The notes under the pieces: model-generated | The model's database searches: none | What the model saw: only the letters and a program-made list of their open reading frames with translations | What the model was told of the DNA's origin: nothing | Shown here: positions 40,151 through 49,933 of the stretch, one piece after another | Layout: every line of letters begins with the position of its first letter | Numbering within the stretch: position 1 is the stretch's first letter | Assembly (NCBI RefSeq): GCF_001457655.1 | Contig: NZ_LN831035.1 | Span: 1,488,001-1,552,000 of the forward strand | Source of the DNA: Haemophilus influenzae | GTDB taxonomy: Bacteria > Pseudomonadota > Gammaproteobacteria > Enterobacterales > Pasteurellaceae | Direction of reading: 5' to 3' | Length of the DNA: 64,000 bases | Program-made: the position numbers and the translations under genes

Positions 40151-43100
40151 TAAAACACCCCGTCTAATTCTGTGATTAATTCAACGCTTGGACGATCGTA
40201 AAATACGCCAGATTGTGGTTCACCGTTCATTCCACGTAAGAAAAGATAAAATACCCCGCCGAAATCTCGTGCATAATCGTAATGAGGCACAACGCTTTGT
40301 AAATAACGATGTAATGCCAGCGTATAAATTAAATATTGCCAATCATAGTGACTGTGTAACATTTCTTTTTTCAATGCCTCTTGATTGTAGTCAGCAAGGG
40401 TTGAACCTAAGAAATTAGATTTATAATCAATAAGATAATATTTTCCATTATGGCGGAAAACTAAGTCAATTGAACCTCTCACCATTCCTTGAATTTGCTC
40501 AAATTGAAGTGGCTCGCTTGGTAAATGATGATGGGCTTTCAATGTGCGATTAAACTCTTCAACATCAAAATGTTCCCAAATAGCCAGATAAAATGGCATT
40601 TCTTTAATGCAATCTTTATTTGCCAAATCAGCTAATGCTATTCCTATTTCATGAGAAAGTGGCGTATGTGAAATCTGTTGTAGCCAATTTTGTAGCGGCT
40701 CTGTAAAAGTTTCATCTAACTGTAAGGATTGTCTTAATTTGTCAATTTCTTCTATATTTGCTAAATCAGAAAAATAGCAATTTTCAAAATGGCGATGCAA
40801 TGCAGTCCCGACTTGTTTACCTCGTGGTAAATCTAAAATATTTGATTCATTTTCGTTTAAAAGTGCGGTGGATATTTCAATAGCATTTTGACTATCGTAA
40901 TCTTTTGCGTCATCAAAAACAGCGTGTTTTTTCTCCGCACTTTCAGCGAAATAATTTTGTCGGCGATGACCTTGTTCAATTGAAGTAAAACTGGTTATTC
41001 GCCAATCTTGCTCAATATTGCCCGTAAATTCTGCGGCTTTAAGCTCATCATTTTTTGTATTGATAGATAAAGCCGGAAAAGCCTCTAGATTTGGCTTAGT
41101 ACAGATTTCCACATTATCTCGCATTTTTTCTTTAAAGGCTTGCAACAACGTCTCGGTATCTTTAGAATTCGACAAATTTATTTCCTTGCCTATTTCACCT
41201 TGGCTTAATACATAATGTAAGGCATTCCATTTTTTATCAAATTGTGCAGGCAACGCGAATGCCATTTGATATTTGGCACGTGTTAAAGCCACATAAAGTA
41301 AACGTAATTCTTCAGCAAAAGTTTCTTCACAAAGAGCGTTTAAATTGCGATTTTCTATATCCCATAAGGTTTCATCTCGTTCTTTAGAATAATAAATATT
41401 GATGTCTTTTTTACTTGGATCTTTGCTCGGCACAGCTAAAAATGGTAGCCAAACTAAATCATATTCTAAGCCTTTAGATTTATGGATTGTCACTATTTTT
41501 ACCAACTGGCGTTCACTTTCTAAACGAATTTGAGCCTCTTGACGACCTTCGCCTTGAATTTGTTTTTCAAACCAACTGAGCAATGCCGATTCACTTTCGT
41601 GTAGCGTGGCAGCTTGTTGTAAAATTTCTGCCAAATGTAGGAAATCCGTTAAATCTCGCTCGCCCGTGGCTTGGCTTAATAAGCGTTCTGAAATGCCTTG
41701 CTCCAATAAAATTTGATGTAACATTGCCAATATTCCTTGGCGTTGCCAAGTTTGTTGGTATTGAGCAAAACTATCTGCCCAACGTTGCCAATCTGCTTCA
41801 TTTTGCTGAATTTGATGAATATCCGCTGCATTTAAGCCAAAAAGTGCGGTCGCAATCGCGTTCAAAATTGGACGTTCTGCCACATTCAAACAGGCTTTAA
41901 GCACCCAAGCTAATTCTTTCGCAACATTGCTATCAAATACGCTATTTTGATCAGAAAGATAAACTGACGCGATCCCTAATTTTTGCAATTCATTTTTTAC
42001 TAAAGCCGCTTCATTTTTATCACGCACTAATACGGCAATATTTGCCGCTTGCAATGTTTTACGAGTATCTTCATTTTGAAAAACTGCCTGATTTTCAGCC
42101 GCACTTTTTAGCCAATGTTGAATAGAAATAGCACATATTTTTGCCATTTCAGTTTTATTCACTTTGTCACTTTCAGTTAGATAAAAACGATAAGCTGGTT
42201 CGGCTTTGCCATTTAAATAAAATCGCAGATGATCATCACGAGAATCAACAGCAGTAAATTTAATATTTTGATAAATAAATGGCGATTGAGGAAAATCGAA
42301 TAAAGCATTTACACCATCAACCAAATGCTTCTCTGAACGATAATTTTTAGTGAGTTCAAAGCGAGATTGGGCTTCGTCTGAGGCTTTTAGATAAGTAAAA
42401 ATATCTGCGCCACGGAAACGATAAATCGCCTGCTTCGGATCACCAATCATAATAAAACCAGTATTTTTTTCGGGATTATCACGATAAATTTTTGAAAAAA
42501 TAGCGTATTGTTGTGAATCCGTATCCTGAAATTCATCAATCATCGCAAAAGGATATTGGAAACGAATCATTTCCGCTAATTCATCCCCTTGCGCATCTTG
42601 CAGGGCTTCACAAAGCAAACGCAATAAATCATCAAAGGATTTTTCTTGATGATTTAGTTTATAGTCTAAAAGTTTTTGTTGTAAGCCTTGTCGATAATGA
42701 TAAAGAGTGAGTTTGCTTAGTAAATCTGGTGTCATTAAGGCATTAACGCGCTTTTCAAGCTCTGCAAAAATCGGGGAATAAAAAGGCGTTGCGGTTTTTT
42801 TATCTTTATTTTTATCCGTTGATTCTTCGCAATTTTTCTCAATAGATGATTGTAGGAAATAGTCTTTCAATGTGGTATTAATTTGATAATCTCTAGGATT
42901 ATTTGACCATTGATTGATTTTATTAATCCAATCCCCTAAACGCTTTACTTGGTACTTTTTACGATTTAACGATTTCAACTGATCTTTTGGATAATCTTTC
43001 TCCAGTTCATTGGTAATAATCGCTAAAATTTCATCCGCACTTTCTAACCAAAATGCCTTTAATTCATTCAACGCCTTTTGATAACCACCAAGATATTGCG

Positions 43101-43785
43101 GTAAAAAGATTTGTATTGGTACAGATAACGCCTGTTTATTTTCAATCTCCACCTGCAAATCTTTACCTAAATCCGCTTTCAACAAAGACAACACCTTTGC
43201 TGGTGATACTAATTCTGTCGCGATAAAATTCGCAGATTCAAAATCCAACGGATAAAAATGCTCTCGCCAAAATTCATTAGCAAAACGAACTAATAAATCA
43301 GATTGATCTTTTATTAATTCTAAATTGAAATGAATGCCAGAATGGAAAGCATATTGCATCAACATACGGCGACAAAAACCGTGAATGGTATAAATCGCCG
43401 CCAGATCCATATTTTGTTCAGCTAACTTTAAGCGATGAATTGCCTCAAAAATATCTAAATTATCACAAAGTGCGGTAAGAAATTCATCATTTTTAAATGC
43501 GGATTTATCTTGGGTTTTAGCAAAGGCAGTGAGTTTATTAATCGCATCTGTTATACGCTCACGAATTTTTTTCTTGAGTTCTTCTGTTGCCATTTCCGTA
43601 AAGGTTACCACCAGAATTTCTTCCACATTTAATGGACGTGAAAAATTATTTTCTCCCGCCTTTAATAAAAGTCGGAGATATAAAGAACCAATAGTGTAGG
43701 TTTTTCCCGTACCAGCAGATGCTTCGATTAAGCTAATTTGATTTAAAGGTAGCGTGATGGGATTCAGTGGGATTGTTTCGGCCAT
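40150..43785 (-). CDS. recB: exodeoxyribonuclease V beta subunit RecB
   Basis: 1211 residues. The helicase half has SLIEASAGTGKTYT (18-31), AMIDEFQDTD (motif II) near 420, GDPKQAIYRFRGAD near 453 and TIHKSKGLEYDLVWLPF near 783. The nuclease half has GMVRGSIDLVFRHNGKYYLIDYKSN near 1115, with the PD-(D/E)XK residues. Degrades DNA until Chi. recC is not in the window. Confidence 0.97.
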   Translation of the reverse strand: MAETIPLNPITLPLNQISLIEASAGTGKTYTIGSLYLRLLLKAGENNFSRPLNVEEILVVTFTEMATEELKKKIRERITDAINKLTAFAKTQDKSAFKNDEFLTALCDNLDIFEAIHRLKLAEQNMDLAAIYTIHGFCRRMLMQYAFHSGIHFNLELIKDQSDLLVRFANEFWREHFYPLDFESANFIATELVSPAKVLSLLKADLGKDLQVEIENKQALSVPIQIFLPQYLGGYQKALNELKAFWLESADEILAIITNELEKDYPKDQLKSLNRKKYQVKRLGDWINKINQWSNNPRDYQINTTLKDYFLQSSIEKNCEESTDKNKDKKTATPFYSPIFAELEKRVNALMTPDLLSKLTLYHYRQGLQQKLLDYKLNHQEKSFDDLLRLLCEALQDAQGDELAEMIRFQYPFAMIDEFQDTDSQQYAIFSKIYRDNPEKNTGFIMIGDPKQAIYRFRGADIFTYLKASDEAQSRFELTKNYRSEKHLVDGVNALFDFPQSPFIYQNIKFTAVDSRDDHLRFYLNGKAEPAYRFYLTESDKVNKTEMAKICAISIQHWLKSAAENQAVFQNEDTRKTLQAANIAVLVRDKNEAALVKNELQKLGIASVYLSDQNSVFDSNVAKELAWVLKACLNVAERPILNAIATALFGLNAADIHQIQQNEADWQRWADSFAQYQQTWQRQGILAMLHQILLEQGISERLLSQATGERDLTDFLHLAEILQQAATLHESESALLSWFEKQIQGEGRQEAQIRLESERQLVKIVTIHKSKGLEYDLVWLPFLAVPSKDPSKKDINIYYSKERDETLWDIENRNLNALCEETFAEELRLLYVALTRAKYQMAFALPAQFDKKWNALHYVLSQGEIGKEINLSNSKDTETLLQAFKEKMRDNVEICTKPNLEAFPALSINTKNDELKAAEFTGNIEQDWRITSFTSIEQGHRRQNYFAESAEKKHAVFDDAKDYDSQNAIEISTALLNENESNILDLPRGKQVGTALHRHFENCYFSDLANIEEIDKLRQSLQLDETFTEPLQNWLQQISHTPLSHEIGIALADLANKDCIKEMPFYLAIWEHFDVEEFNRTLKAHHHLPSEPLQFEQIQGMVRGSIDLVFRHNGKYYLIDYKSNFLGSTLADYNQEALKKEMLHSHYDWQYLIYTLALHRYLQSVVPHYDYARDFGGVFYLFLRGMNGEPQSGVFYDRPSVELITELDGVF

Positions 43786-43843
43786 AGATTTTAACAGATG
43801 AGAACTAATGGCATCATTTTACAAAATTTGAAGTCACAAATGC

Positions 43844-43869
43844 AAAAAAAGGACGCTTTTCAGCGTCCT
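43844..43869 (-). terminator. terminator of the infC-rpmI-rplT operon
   Basis: Arms AGGACGCT and AGCGTCCT around TTTC, with seven T on the minus strand, just after rplT. Confidence 0.9.
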
Positions 43870-43897
43870 AATTCTTCTTTATCTAAACTTTAAAAAA

Positions 43898-44254
<357 letters not shown>

Positions 44255-44316
44255 TTAATCTCCTATGTAATATTTTTCTAAAATGAACTAATCGTACGTT
44301 TTGCTTAAATAACGGC

Positions 44317-44514
44317 TTATGCGTATGGTAAGCAAGCTACTACTAAAACTTGGTCTGCTTTCGCAACCATTGATTTATGACGTAAATGACGTTTACGTTT
44401 AGTTGTTTTTTTAGTCAAAATATGACGTAAGTGAGATTGTTTACGCTTGAAACCACCAGAAGCAGTTTTTTTGAAGCGCTTCGCTGCGCCGCGTACTGTT
44501 TTGATTTTAGGCAT
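44317..44514 (-). CDS. rpmI: 50S ribosomal protein L35
   Basis: 65 residues from ATG 44514 ([17 protein letters not shown]), not the longer frame from 44586. It ends [14 protein letters not shown]. It lies 65 bp before rplT and 210 bp after infC. Confidence 0.97.
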
Positions 44515-44690
44515 TGTTAAAATAACTCCGCATTTTTCGTTTAAAACAACATAATCAGGCGAACTTATAAAGTTACTTGGAAGCACTGATCATTTCCATC
44601 ATAAGGCAAATTAAATTGCCTTTTCAAAAGCAGTTAGGCTGCGTAGTGTGCCTAACATGCAGTTGTCTTTTCATTTAAGTCAAACTTAAA

Positions 44691-44720
44691 CAAAAAGATT
44701 TGCTGAAGAATCTCAGCAAA
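44691..44720 (-). terminator. hairpin between infC and rpmI
   Basis: TTTGCTGA and TCAGCAAA with a 6-nt loop, then TCTTTTTG on the minus strand. It begins 4 bases after the infC stop. Since rpmI-rplT lie downstream in the same operon it may act as a partial terminator. A second small palindrome, AAGGCAA/TTGCCTT, lies at 44603-44622. Confidence 0.65.
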
Positions 44721-44724
44721 ATTC

Positions 44725-45267
44725 TTATTTTTTCTTCGGTGCTAACACCATTACAGCCTGACGGCCTTCTAATTTACCTGGTGCAGATTCAACCACTGAA
44801 ATTTCAGCTAAATCATTTTTTACGCGCTCTAATACATCTAAACCGATGTCTTGATGAGCCATTTCACGACCGCGGAAACGCACGGTAATTTTCGCTTTGT
44901 CACCGTCTTCTAAGAAACGGATTAAGCTGCGTAATTTAACTTGATAGTCACCTTCGTCTGTGCCAGGGCGGAATTTAATTTCCTTAACTTGCACAACTTT
45001 TTGTTTTTTCTTTTGTTCTTTAGCGGTTTTACTTTTTTCGTAAAGGAATTTACCGTAGTTCATAATGCGACAAACCGGCGGCTCTGCATTTGGGCTAATT
45101 TCAACAAGATCAAGCTCTGCTTGTTCTGCCATTTCTAGGGCTTGTTGAATAGAAACAATCCCTGCCTGTTCACCATTTTGGTCAATTAAACGAACTTCTT
45201 TTACACGAATCTCTTCATTGATACGGTTTGGGCGATTTACTGCCGGTGCTTTTTTTACGGTTTTAAT
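44725..45267 (-). CDS. infC: translation initiation factor IF-3 (ATT start)
   Basis: 180 residues if started at ATT 45267 ([21 protein letters not shown]...), preceded by AAGGA. An ATG-only call from 45132 would lose the first 45 residues, including [12 protein letters not shown], which are conserved in all IF-3. A second ATT stands at 45270. The rare ATT start is the known device by which IF-3 limits its own translation in E. coli. IF-3 binds 30S and discriminates start codons. Confidence 0.93.
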   Translation of the reverse strand: MKTVKKAPAVNRPNRINEEIRVKEVRLIDQNGEQAGIVSIQQALEMAEQAELDLVEISPNAEPPVCRIMNYGKFLYEKSKTAKEQKKKQKVVQVKEIKFRPGTDEGDYQVKLRSLIRFLEDGDKAKITVRFRGREMAHQDIGLDVLERVKNDLAEISVVESAPGKLEGRQAVMVLAPKKK

Positions 45268-45399
45268 AATCGTATTCCTTCTATTGGTTAATAGTAAAAA
45301 TCTTTTCGCTAAAAATAAAAGATTTCAAATTTGTTGCCCGCGAGAAACGAGCAAAATCCCACGAATTCTATAGTATTCACACCACTTATGCAACAAAAT

Positions 45400-46215
45400 T
45401 TAGCCTTTAATAAGCGAAATTTCCACGCTTAAACTTTCGCCAAATTCAAGTAAGTGATGAATGCGTGCAGTTTCTAAGCACAACATCGTTTGATAGCCAG
45501 TTTCACTCATTCCACTCGTCTTTTTGTGCCAAGGATTCCAAAGGACAAATTGACTTGCATTATGATGATGCAGTGCAATTGTACGATTGAAACTTTTATC
45601 TAGGATTTGATTCTGCATGTTTTCTGCGGAATAAACGCAATCAACATTTTCAGAAATGTGACGCGGTGACGGAACATTTTCTTGTTGTTGGTTTAAGCTA
45701 TTAAAACAAGTTTCAGGTAAACCTTGTACTTCCACTTGATTAATATCCCCAATATTAAAATAGGTATGTAATGCTGCTTGGGCTGATTCTTCGCCATAAT
45801 GGGTAAAAGTTAAATGACATTTGTCTGTAAATACCATAGCAATTTTCGCTTCGATAATATTTAAATCAGAAAACAACTCAAATTCTAACCGCACTTTATG
45901 GGCTGAAATATCATAATGGCTTAACTGCCATAAACGAATACGAGCTGTGCCGTGCGCAGGTTGTTTTACGCCACCAAACCAAGGATAGCAAATCGGTACA
46001 CCACCACGAATAGCATTGCCATTTTTGAATGGCTCTACTTCACTTAGCCATAATACATCTTGCTTCGCATTTTGCGGTTTCCAACTGATAAGCTGTGCCC
46101 CTTGCAGGGAAATTTTTGCTGTTCCAACAGCGTGTTTTAGATAAAGAATGGGAATATCATTATGTTGAACAAGATGAAGTTCTGGTGTCAGTGTTTTTAG
46201 TAATGTTGTTTTCAT
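45400..46215 (-). CDS. yeaD: D-hexose-6-phosphate mutarotase (YeaD, aldose 1-epimerase family)
   Basis: 271 residues. It has the galactose-mutarotase fold with QLISWKP, RGGVPICYPWFG near 71, LHTYFNIGD near 146 and the glutamate in LCLETARIHHLLEFGE near 247. It interconverts anomers of hexose-6-phosphates. It is the last ordinary core gene before the accessory region. Confidence 0.9.
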   Translation of the reverse strand: MKTTLLKTLTPELHLVQHNDIPILYLKHAVGTAKISLQGAQLISWKPQNAKQDVLWLSEVEPFKNGNAIRGGVPICYPWFGGVKQPAHGTARIRLWQLSHYDISAHKVRLEFELFSDLNIIEAKIAMVFTDKCHLTFTHYGEESAQAALHTYFNIGDINQVEVQGLPETCFNSLNQQQENVPSPRHISENVDCVYSAENMQNQILDKSFNRTIALHHHNASQFVLWNPWHKKTSGMSETGYQTMLCLETARIHHLLEFGESLSVEISLIKG

Positions 46216-46258
46216 GTTTATTCCTATTTTAAAAGATAAATAAGGTGCAGAGATAACA

Positions 46259-46281
46259 AAGGGCGTATCAGATACGCCCTT
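46259..46281 (-). terminator. terminator after the sulfatase fragment
   Basis: Arms AAGGGCGTATC and GATACGCCCTT, 1-base centre plus loop pairs, between the sulfatase fragment and yeaD. No long T-run follows on the minus strand. Confidence 0.6.
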
Positions 46282-46296
46282 AATCTACGACTTTGA

Positions 46297-46761
46297 TTAA
46301 ATTTCGTCAATAATTCGATAAACCCAATTTTCCAGTGGGTCATTCAGACGTTTCATCTCTGCACGAATTTCTTCCAACATCTCTTTTTTGATTCTGTTAT
46401 ATTGAGGATCATAAAACAAATTGTGCATTTCTTCTGGATCGTTACGGATGTTGTAAAGTTCGCAAACATCAGTCGCATTAAATACGAGTTTGTAATCTTT
46501 ACGACGCCACATACGCTGTTCAAAATACACAAAATGCCCCGCAAGCTGACCAAGTACACCTTTTCGTTGGTTATCTTGGTGTTGGCGCATAATCGGAAGA
46601 ATGCTCTGCCCTTCAAAACTTTCTGGCACTTTTTGATTGGCTAAATCAAAGACTGTTGAAGTTAAGTCGTGAAGATAAACAAGGTTATCATCTTCTTGAT
46701 TTACACGATCAGAGTTTGGATCTTTGATAATCATCGGAATGTTGTATGGCTGTTTAGAACC
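46297..46761 (-). pseudogene. sulfatase C-terminal fragment
   Basis: The frame reads (from 46761) GSKQPYNIPMIIKDPNSDRV..., then HDLTSTVFDLANQKVPESFEGQSILP and a DUF4976-type end (YKLVFNATDVCELYNIRNDPEEMHNLFYDP). This is the last third of a type-I sulfatase of about 500 residues. The catalytic N-terminus with the C/S-X-P-X-R site is missing. The break is at about 46762, 3 to 8 bases from the stop of the AAA gene at 46754, so the two meet tail to body. It has no start of its own and is likely not expressed as an enzyme. Confidence 0.85.
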
Positions 46762-48805
46762 CTATCCGCCTTGTCGTTGCAGAAAACGCTGGTTTCACTT
46801 CACATTCCCCTTGTAGTGCCATCAGCCAATCTTGCACCTTGTGAAAAGGGGAAAATTGGTGACGACGAGCCACTGCAGCAAAATCCCCTGGTGTCAGCAG
46901 ATTAAGCGATTCAATCTGACTTAAATCCTCTTCCGATAACAACGGCAATCCTAAAATTTCTGCTTGTTGTTTAGCAAAATCTAAGCGTTGTTTGAGCGTT
47001 AAATAATCAAACTTCAATTTTAAATCAAAACGGCGTAAAGCTGCGTGATCAAGAACCTCAATTAAATTTGTTGATACCACCATCAGGCCCTCAAAGCGTT
47101 CAATTTGTGTTAGCATTTCATTCACTTGCGAACGCTCCCAGCTTCGATTTGCGCCTTCTCTAGAAAATAAGAACGTATCTACTTCATCTAGCACCAATAT
47201 TGCATTATCGGCTTTCGCTTGTTCAAAGGCTTGAGCAATATTTTGTTCTGTCCCGCCCACATAAGGATTAAGTAAATCTGAGCCTTGTCTTAGCAATAGC
47301 GGCATGTCCAACTGTTCCGCAAGCCACGCTGCCCAAGCAGTTTTTCCTGTTCCCGGCGGGCCATAGCAACAAATTCGCCCTTTTTTCGACCGTTTTAACC
47401 CTTCACTAATACGATGAATATTGTCGTTACAAGCCACATAATCCAAGTTGTAGTCGGCTTTGCCTAAAACAAGCGGTTCAATTTTCGGTTTATTTTGCGA
47501 TTTTAACGTTTGATTAAACATCATGAGCAAAGTCTCAGCAAAATTTGATGTATTGAGTTCCTTTGCCACCCGAATTGTGCGGCTTAAAATCGCCGGCGTT
47601 AATGACCGCACTTTAGCAAAATGCTGCACATAGGCCGGACTTAATTTTCCCTCAGTCAGTTGCGTAATCAGTGCTGACTTATTTTTCAACGGCAAATCTG
47701 GCATTTCTAAAATAAAATCAAAGCGGCGTAAAAAAGCAGGATCTATGCCCGAAACAGAGTTAGATAACCAAATCATCGGCACGTTATTGTTTTCCAATAA
47801 CTGATTTGTCCACGCTTTATTTTTTTGTGCAACAGAACGCTCCATAAACGAGCCGTTAAACACATCTTCAATTTCATCAAAAATTAAAAGCGCCTGCTTG
47901 CCGTTCAATAGCGTTTGAGCAAGACGACTGTAGTTCAGGCGTTGCTCTGCCTTCACAACATCTCCGTCAGAATCCATGTAAGTAATGTTATACGCCGAAA
48001 TCCCCAACGCCTGTGCAAGCAACCCGGCGAATTCTGTTTTACCAGTGCCAGGCACGCCATAAATTAAAAGATTCACGCCTTTTCGATGATGTTTTAGTGC
48101 TTGTTGCAAATAAGTCAACATCATCTCTTTCATGCCGGCAATATGGTCAAAATCATCCAGTTGCAGACTTGGCACTTGAGCGACTTCCGTACAAGATTTT
48201 AATAGGACGTTTTCGTTTAATGGTTGTGTCACAAATTCATCAAAATCTAAGGTTTCGCCCCAATCTAAATAATCATGCACACTATCGGGGCGATAATCGC
48301 GATCAATCAGGCCATAAGCATCGAGTTTACTGCCTTTCTTTAAGGCAGATAGAATCTGATTTTTCGGCTGTTTAAGTAAATCCGCCATGATCGCAGCCGT
48401 TCTTTGTAAATCCGATTTCGGCAAGTAGCCAAACAAATCTCGCATAGCTCCTTCACTACGTAAATGCATGGCAAAGCGGAGAAGTTCCTGTTCAACGGGA
48501 TTCAGTTGCAAAAATTCTGCCAACGTTGCCAAATTTTCATACGCCTGTTTCCATAACTCAGGTAAAAGTGCGGTGGATTTTTGGAGTTTTTTATACCGCT
48601 CTTTTAAAAGCCGACGAGCAACCGTGCGTAAATTTTTATCATTCTCTAATTCTTCAGGCAGCCCAAATGCACTGGCAATTTCATCACTTCGCCAGCTAGT
48701 CTCCCGAAACACTTCGGAAAAACCTTTATGCTCAAATAAAACTTTAAGCATCATATTTTCAGTATAAGAAGACACTGTCGGTGGGTTTAATTTATATTCA
48801 GACAT
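46754..48805 (-). CDS. AAA+ ATPase with two ATPase modules
   Basis: 683 residues. An N-terminal helical region covers about 1-215. Module 1 has Walker A GVPGTGKT (250-257), Walker B LLIFDEIED (307-315) and RRFD near 360. Module 2 has GPPGTGKT (482-489), ILVLDEVDT (536-544) and RRFD near 591. The order suggests a p97- or ClpABC-like remodelling machine without a protease part. Its ribosome site lies inside a terminator-like hairpin and its promoter has the palindromic operator. It carries two uptake signals. Partner or substrate unknown. Confidence 0.8.
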   Translation of the reverse strand: MSEYKLNPPTVSSYTENMMLKVLFEHKGFSEVFRETSWRSDEIASAFGLPEELENDKNLRTVARRLLKERYKKLQKSTALLPELWKQAYENLATLAEFLQLNPVEQELLRFAMHLRSEGAMRDLFGYLPKSDLQRTAAIMADLLKQPKNQILSALKKGSKLDAYGLIDRDYRPDSVHDYLDWGETLDFDEFVTQPLNENVLLKSCTEVAQVPSLQLDDFDHIAGMKEMMLTYLQQALKHHRKGVNLLIYGVPGTGKTEFAGLLAQALGISAYNITYMDSDGDVVKAEQRLNYSRLAQTLLNGKQALLIFDEIEDVFNGSFMERSVAQKNKAWTNQLLENNNVPMIWLSNSVSGIDPAFLRRFDFILEMPDLPLKNKSALITQLTEGKLSPAYVQHFAKVRSLTPAILSRTIRVAKELNTSNFAETLLMMFNQTLKSQNKPKIEPLVLGKADYNLDYVACNDNIHRISEGLKRSKKGRICCYGPPGTGKTAWAAWLAEQLDMPLLLRQGSDLLNPYVGGTEQNIAQAFEQAKADNAILVLDEVDTFLFSREGANRSWERSQVNEMLTQIERFEGLMVVSTNLIEVLDHAALRRFDLKLKFDYLTLKQRLDFAKQQAEILGLPLLSEEDLSQIESLNLLTPGDFAAVARRHQFSPFHKVQDWLMALQGECEVKPAFSATTRRIGF

Positions 48806-48808
48806 AAA

Positions 48809-48843
48809 AAAATACTCCTTACTGGGTTGGTAAGGAGTATTTT
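48809..48843 (-). terminator. hairpin that contains the AAA gene ribosome site
   Basis: 14-bp perfect arms (48809-48822 and 48830-48843), 7-nt loop. On the minus strand, the 3' arm holds the ribosome site AAGGAG and runs into TTTTTTT, then ATG 48805. It looks like an intrinsic terminator and would hide the ribosome site. The local promoter's -10 (48839-48844) lies in the 5' arm, so a transcript starting at about 48832 would lack most of that arm. Confidence 0.75.
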
Positions 48844-48854
48844 AGTGAGTAGTG

Positions 48855-48869
48855 CGACAAAAGGTGTCG
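48855..48869 (-). promoter_or_regulatory. palindromic operator 1 (AAA gene)
   Basis: CGACA-N5-TGTCG, on the minus strand AACGACA-CCTTT-TGTCGC. It lies 10 nt before the -10-like TAAAAT (complement of 48839-48844). Same pattern as the operators at 51825 and 54196. Confidence 0.7.
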
Positions 48870-48881
48870 TTAAGGATAGTT

Positions 48882-49856
48882 TTAAGAACGTTTGTTAATC
48901 AACCATTCAACTAAACCAGCACTAATTACAAGCTCTGCCATTTTTCGGCCATTTACAAGCTTAATTCCTTTAGCTTGATATTGTTTTTCATCTATGTTTT
49001 CTAAACCAGAATGATATACGTAATACATTTCTGAATAACCATAGTTTTTATATTCACTTTCAAAGTTCGAAACATATTCGTCTAATTGTTTAATATCCGT
49101 ATCTGACTTAATTTGCACAAATACTCTCTTCTGCGTTGAAGACGAATACAAATCAAGATCTATTCCTTTCTCCGTTTTACCTAAAACAGAGTATCGTTGC
49201 CATCCTAATTTAGAAAAAACAAGATCCGTTAAAAGTTCAAAGTCACTCCACCATAAACCTTTAATTAATTTTTCAACTGATTTAATTAATGTTTCATACG
49301 CCTCTTTCGCTTCTGTAATTTCCTCAATAACTTCACCATTTATACGACGTATTAAATAGTCCTCCATCTCAACACCACAAATCGTCCCTCTATAGGCTTG
49401 GACCTTTGTTACTCTACCATCAAGATTATCGACTAAAAGCTCTTTACCGTTAGCATCAACGCAAGACCAATTCCCATTGTTACTAATAACTTTTCTTGTT
49501 CTAGAACCATCGCTTTCCTCAACAACCTCTTTACTGCAAAAAGCCCAATATAATTTACGTCCAAAGAAGGTGATCCAAAGTGTATCTTCCCCAAGTTGAT
49601 AAAAATCTTGAATTTGTCTCAAGTGATTTGAAACAGTTCCTGTATGGTCACTCCAATAAGTTTTACAATATTCAATACAACTATCCCATTGATTATTCAA
49701 ACATTCTTTGTGAATCTCTGATGTAGATTCATAGCCAAGACGAATCGTATTTTTTGTACTTGCTGTACTATTTTTATCAATACAATCTTTTTCCCAACAT
49801 CCTTTTATGCCTAATTTAATAAAACGAATATTAGTAGGTTCAATTTTTTCAAACAT
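48882..49856 (-). CDS. PD-(D/E)XK (Mrr-like) nuclease-domain protein
   Basis: 324 residues. The C-terminal part looks like a restriction-type nuclease fold: E207 (SDFELLTDLVFSKLGW), D233-L-D235 in GIDLDLY, and the Q-X-K motif VFVQIKS at 246-251. The N-terminal 200 residues have no recognised domain; they are rich in W and C. No uptake signal is seen, in contrast to its neighbours, so it may be recently acquired. It lies 77 bp downstream of the PP2C gene in the same direction. Nuclease activity is inferred from motifs only. Confidence 0.6.
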   Translation of the reverse strand: MFEKIEPTNIRFIKLGIKGCWEKDCIDKNSTASTKNTIRLGYESTSEIHKECLNNQWDSCIEYCKTYWSDHTGTVSNHLRQIQDFYQLGEDTLWITFFGRKLYWAFCSKEVVEESDGSRTRKVISNNGNWSCVDANGKELLVDNLDGRVTKVQAYRGTICGVEMEDYLIRRINGEVIEEITEAKEAYETLIKSVEKLIKGLWWSDFELLTDLVFSKLGWQRYSVLGKTEKGIDLDLYSSSTQKRVFVQIKSDTDIKQLDEYVSNFESEYKNYGYSEMYYVYHSGLENIDEKQYQAKGIKLVNGRKMAELVISAGLVEWLINKRS

Positions 49857-49933
49857 AGTTTTTCCTTATTTCTAGTTAAAATTCACCGAATTATAGATAA
49901 TTGAGCAAAAAAAAAACAATTTAAACATATTTT

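Noticed and set aside
44317..44586. Long form of rpmI from 44586
   Set aside because: The extra 24 residues are not part of L35; ATG 44514 gives the exact family length.
46353..46905. Several 78-87 residue ORFs on both strands over the sulfatase/AAA junction
   Set aside because: Shadows of the sulfatase frame and of the AAA C-terminus; no ribosome sites or family features.
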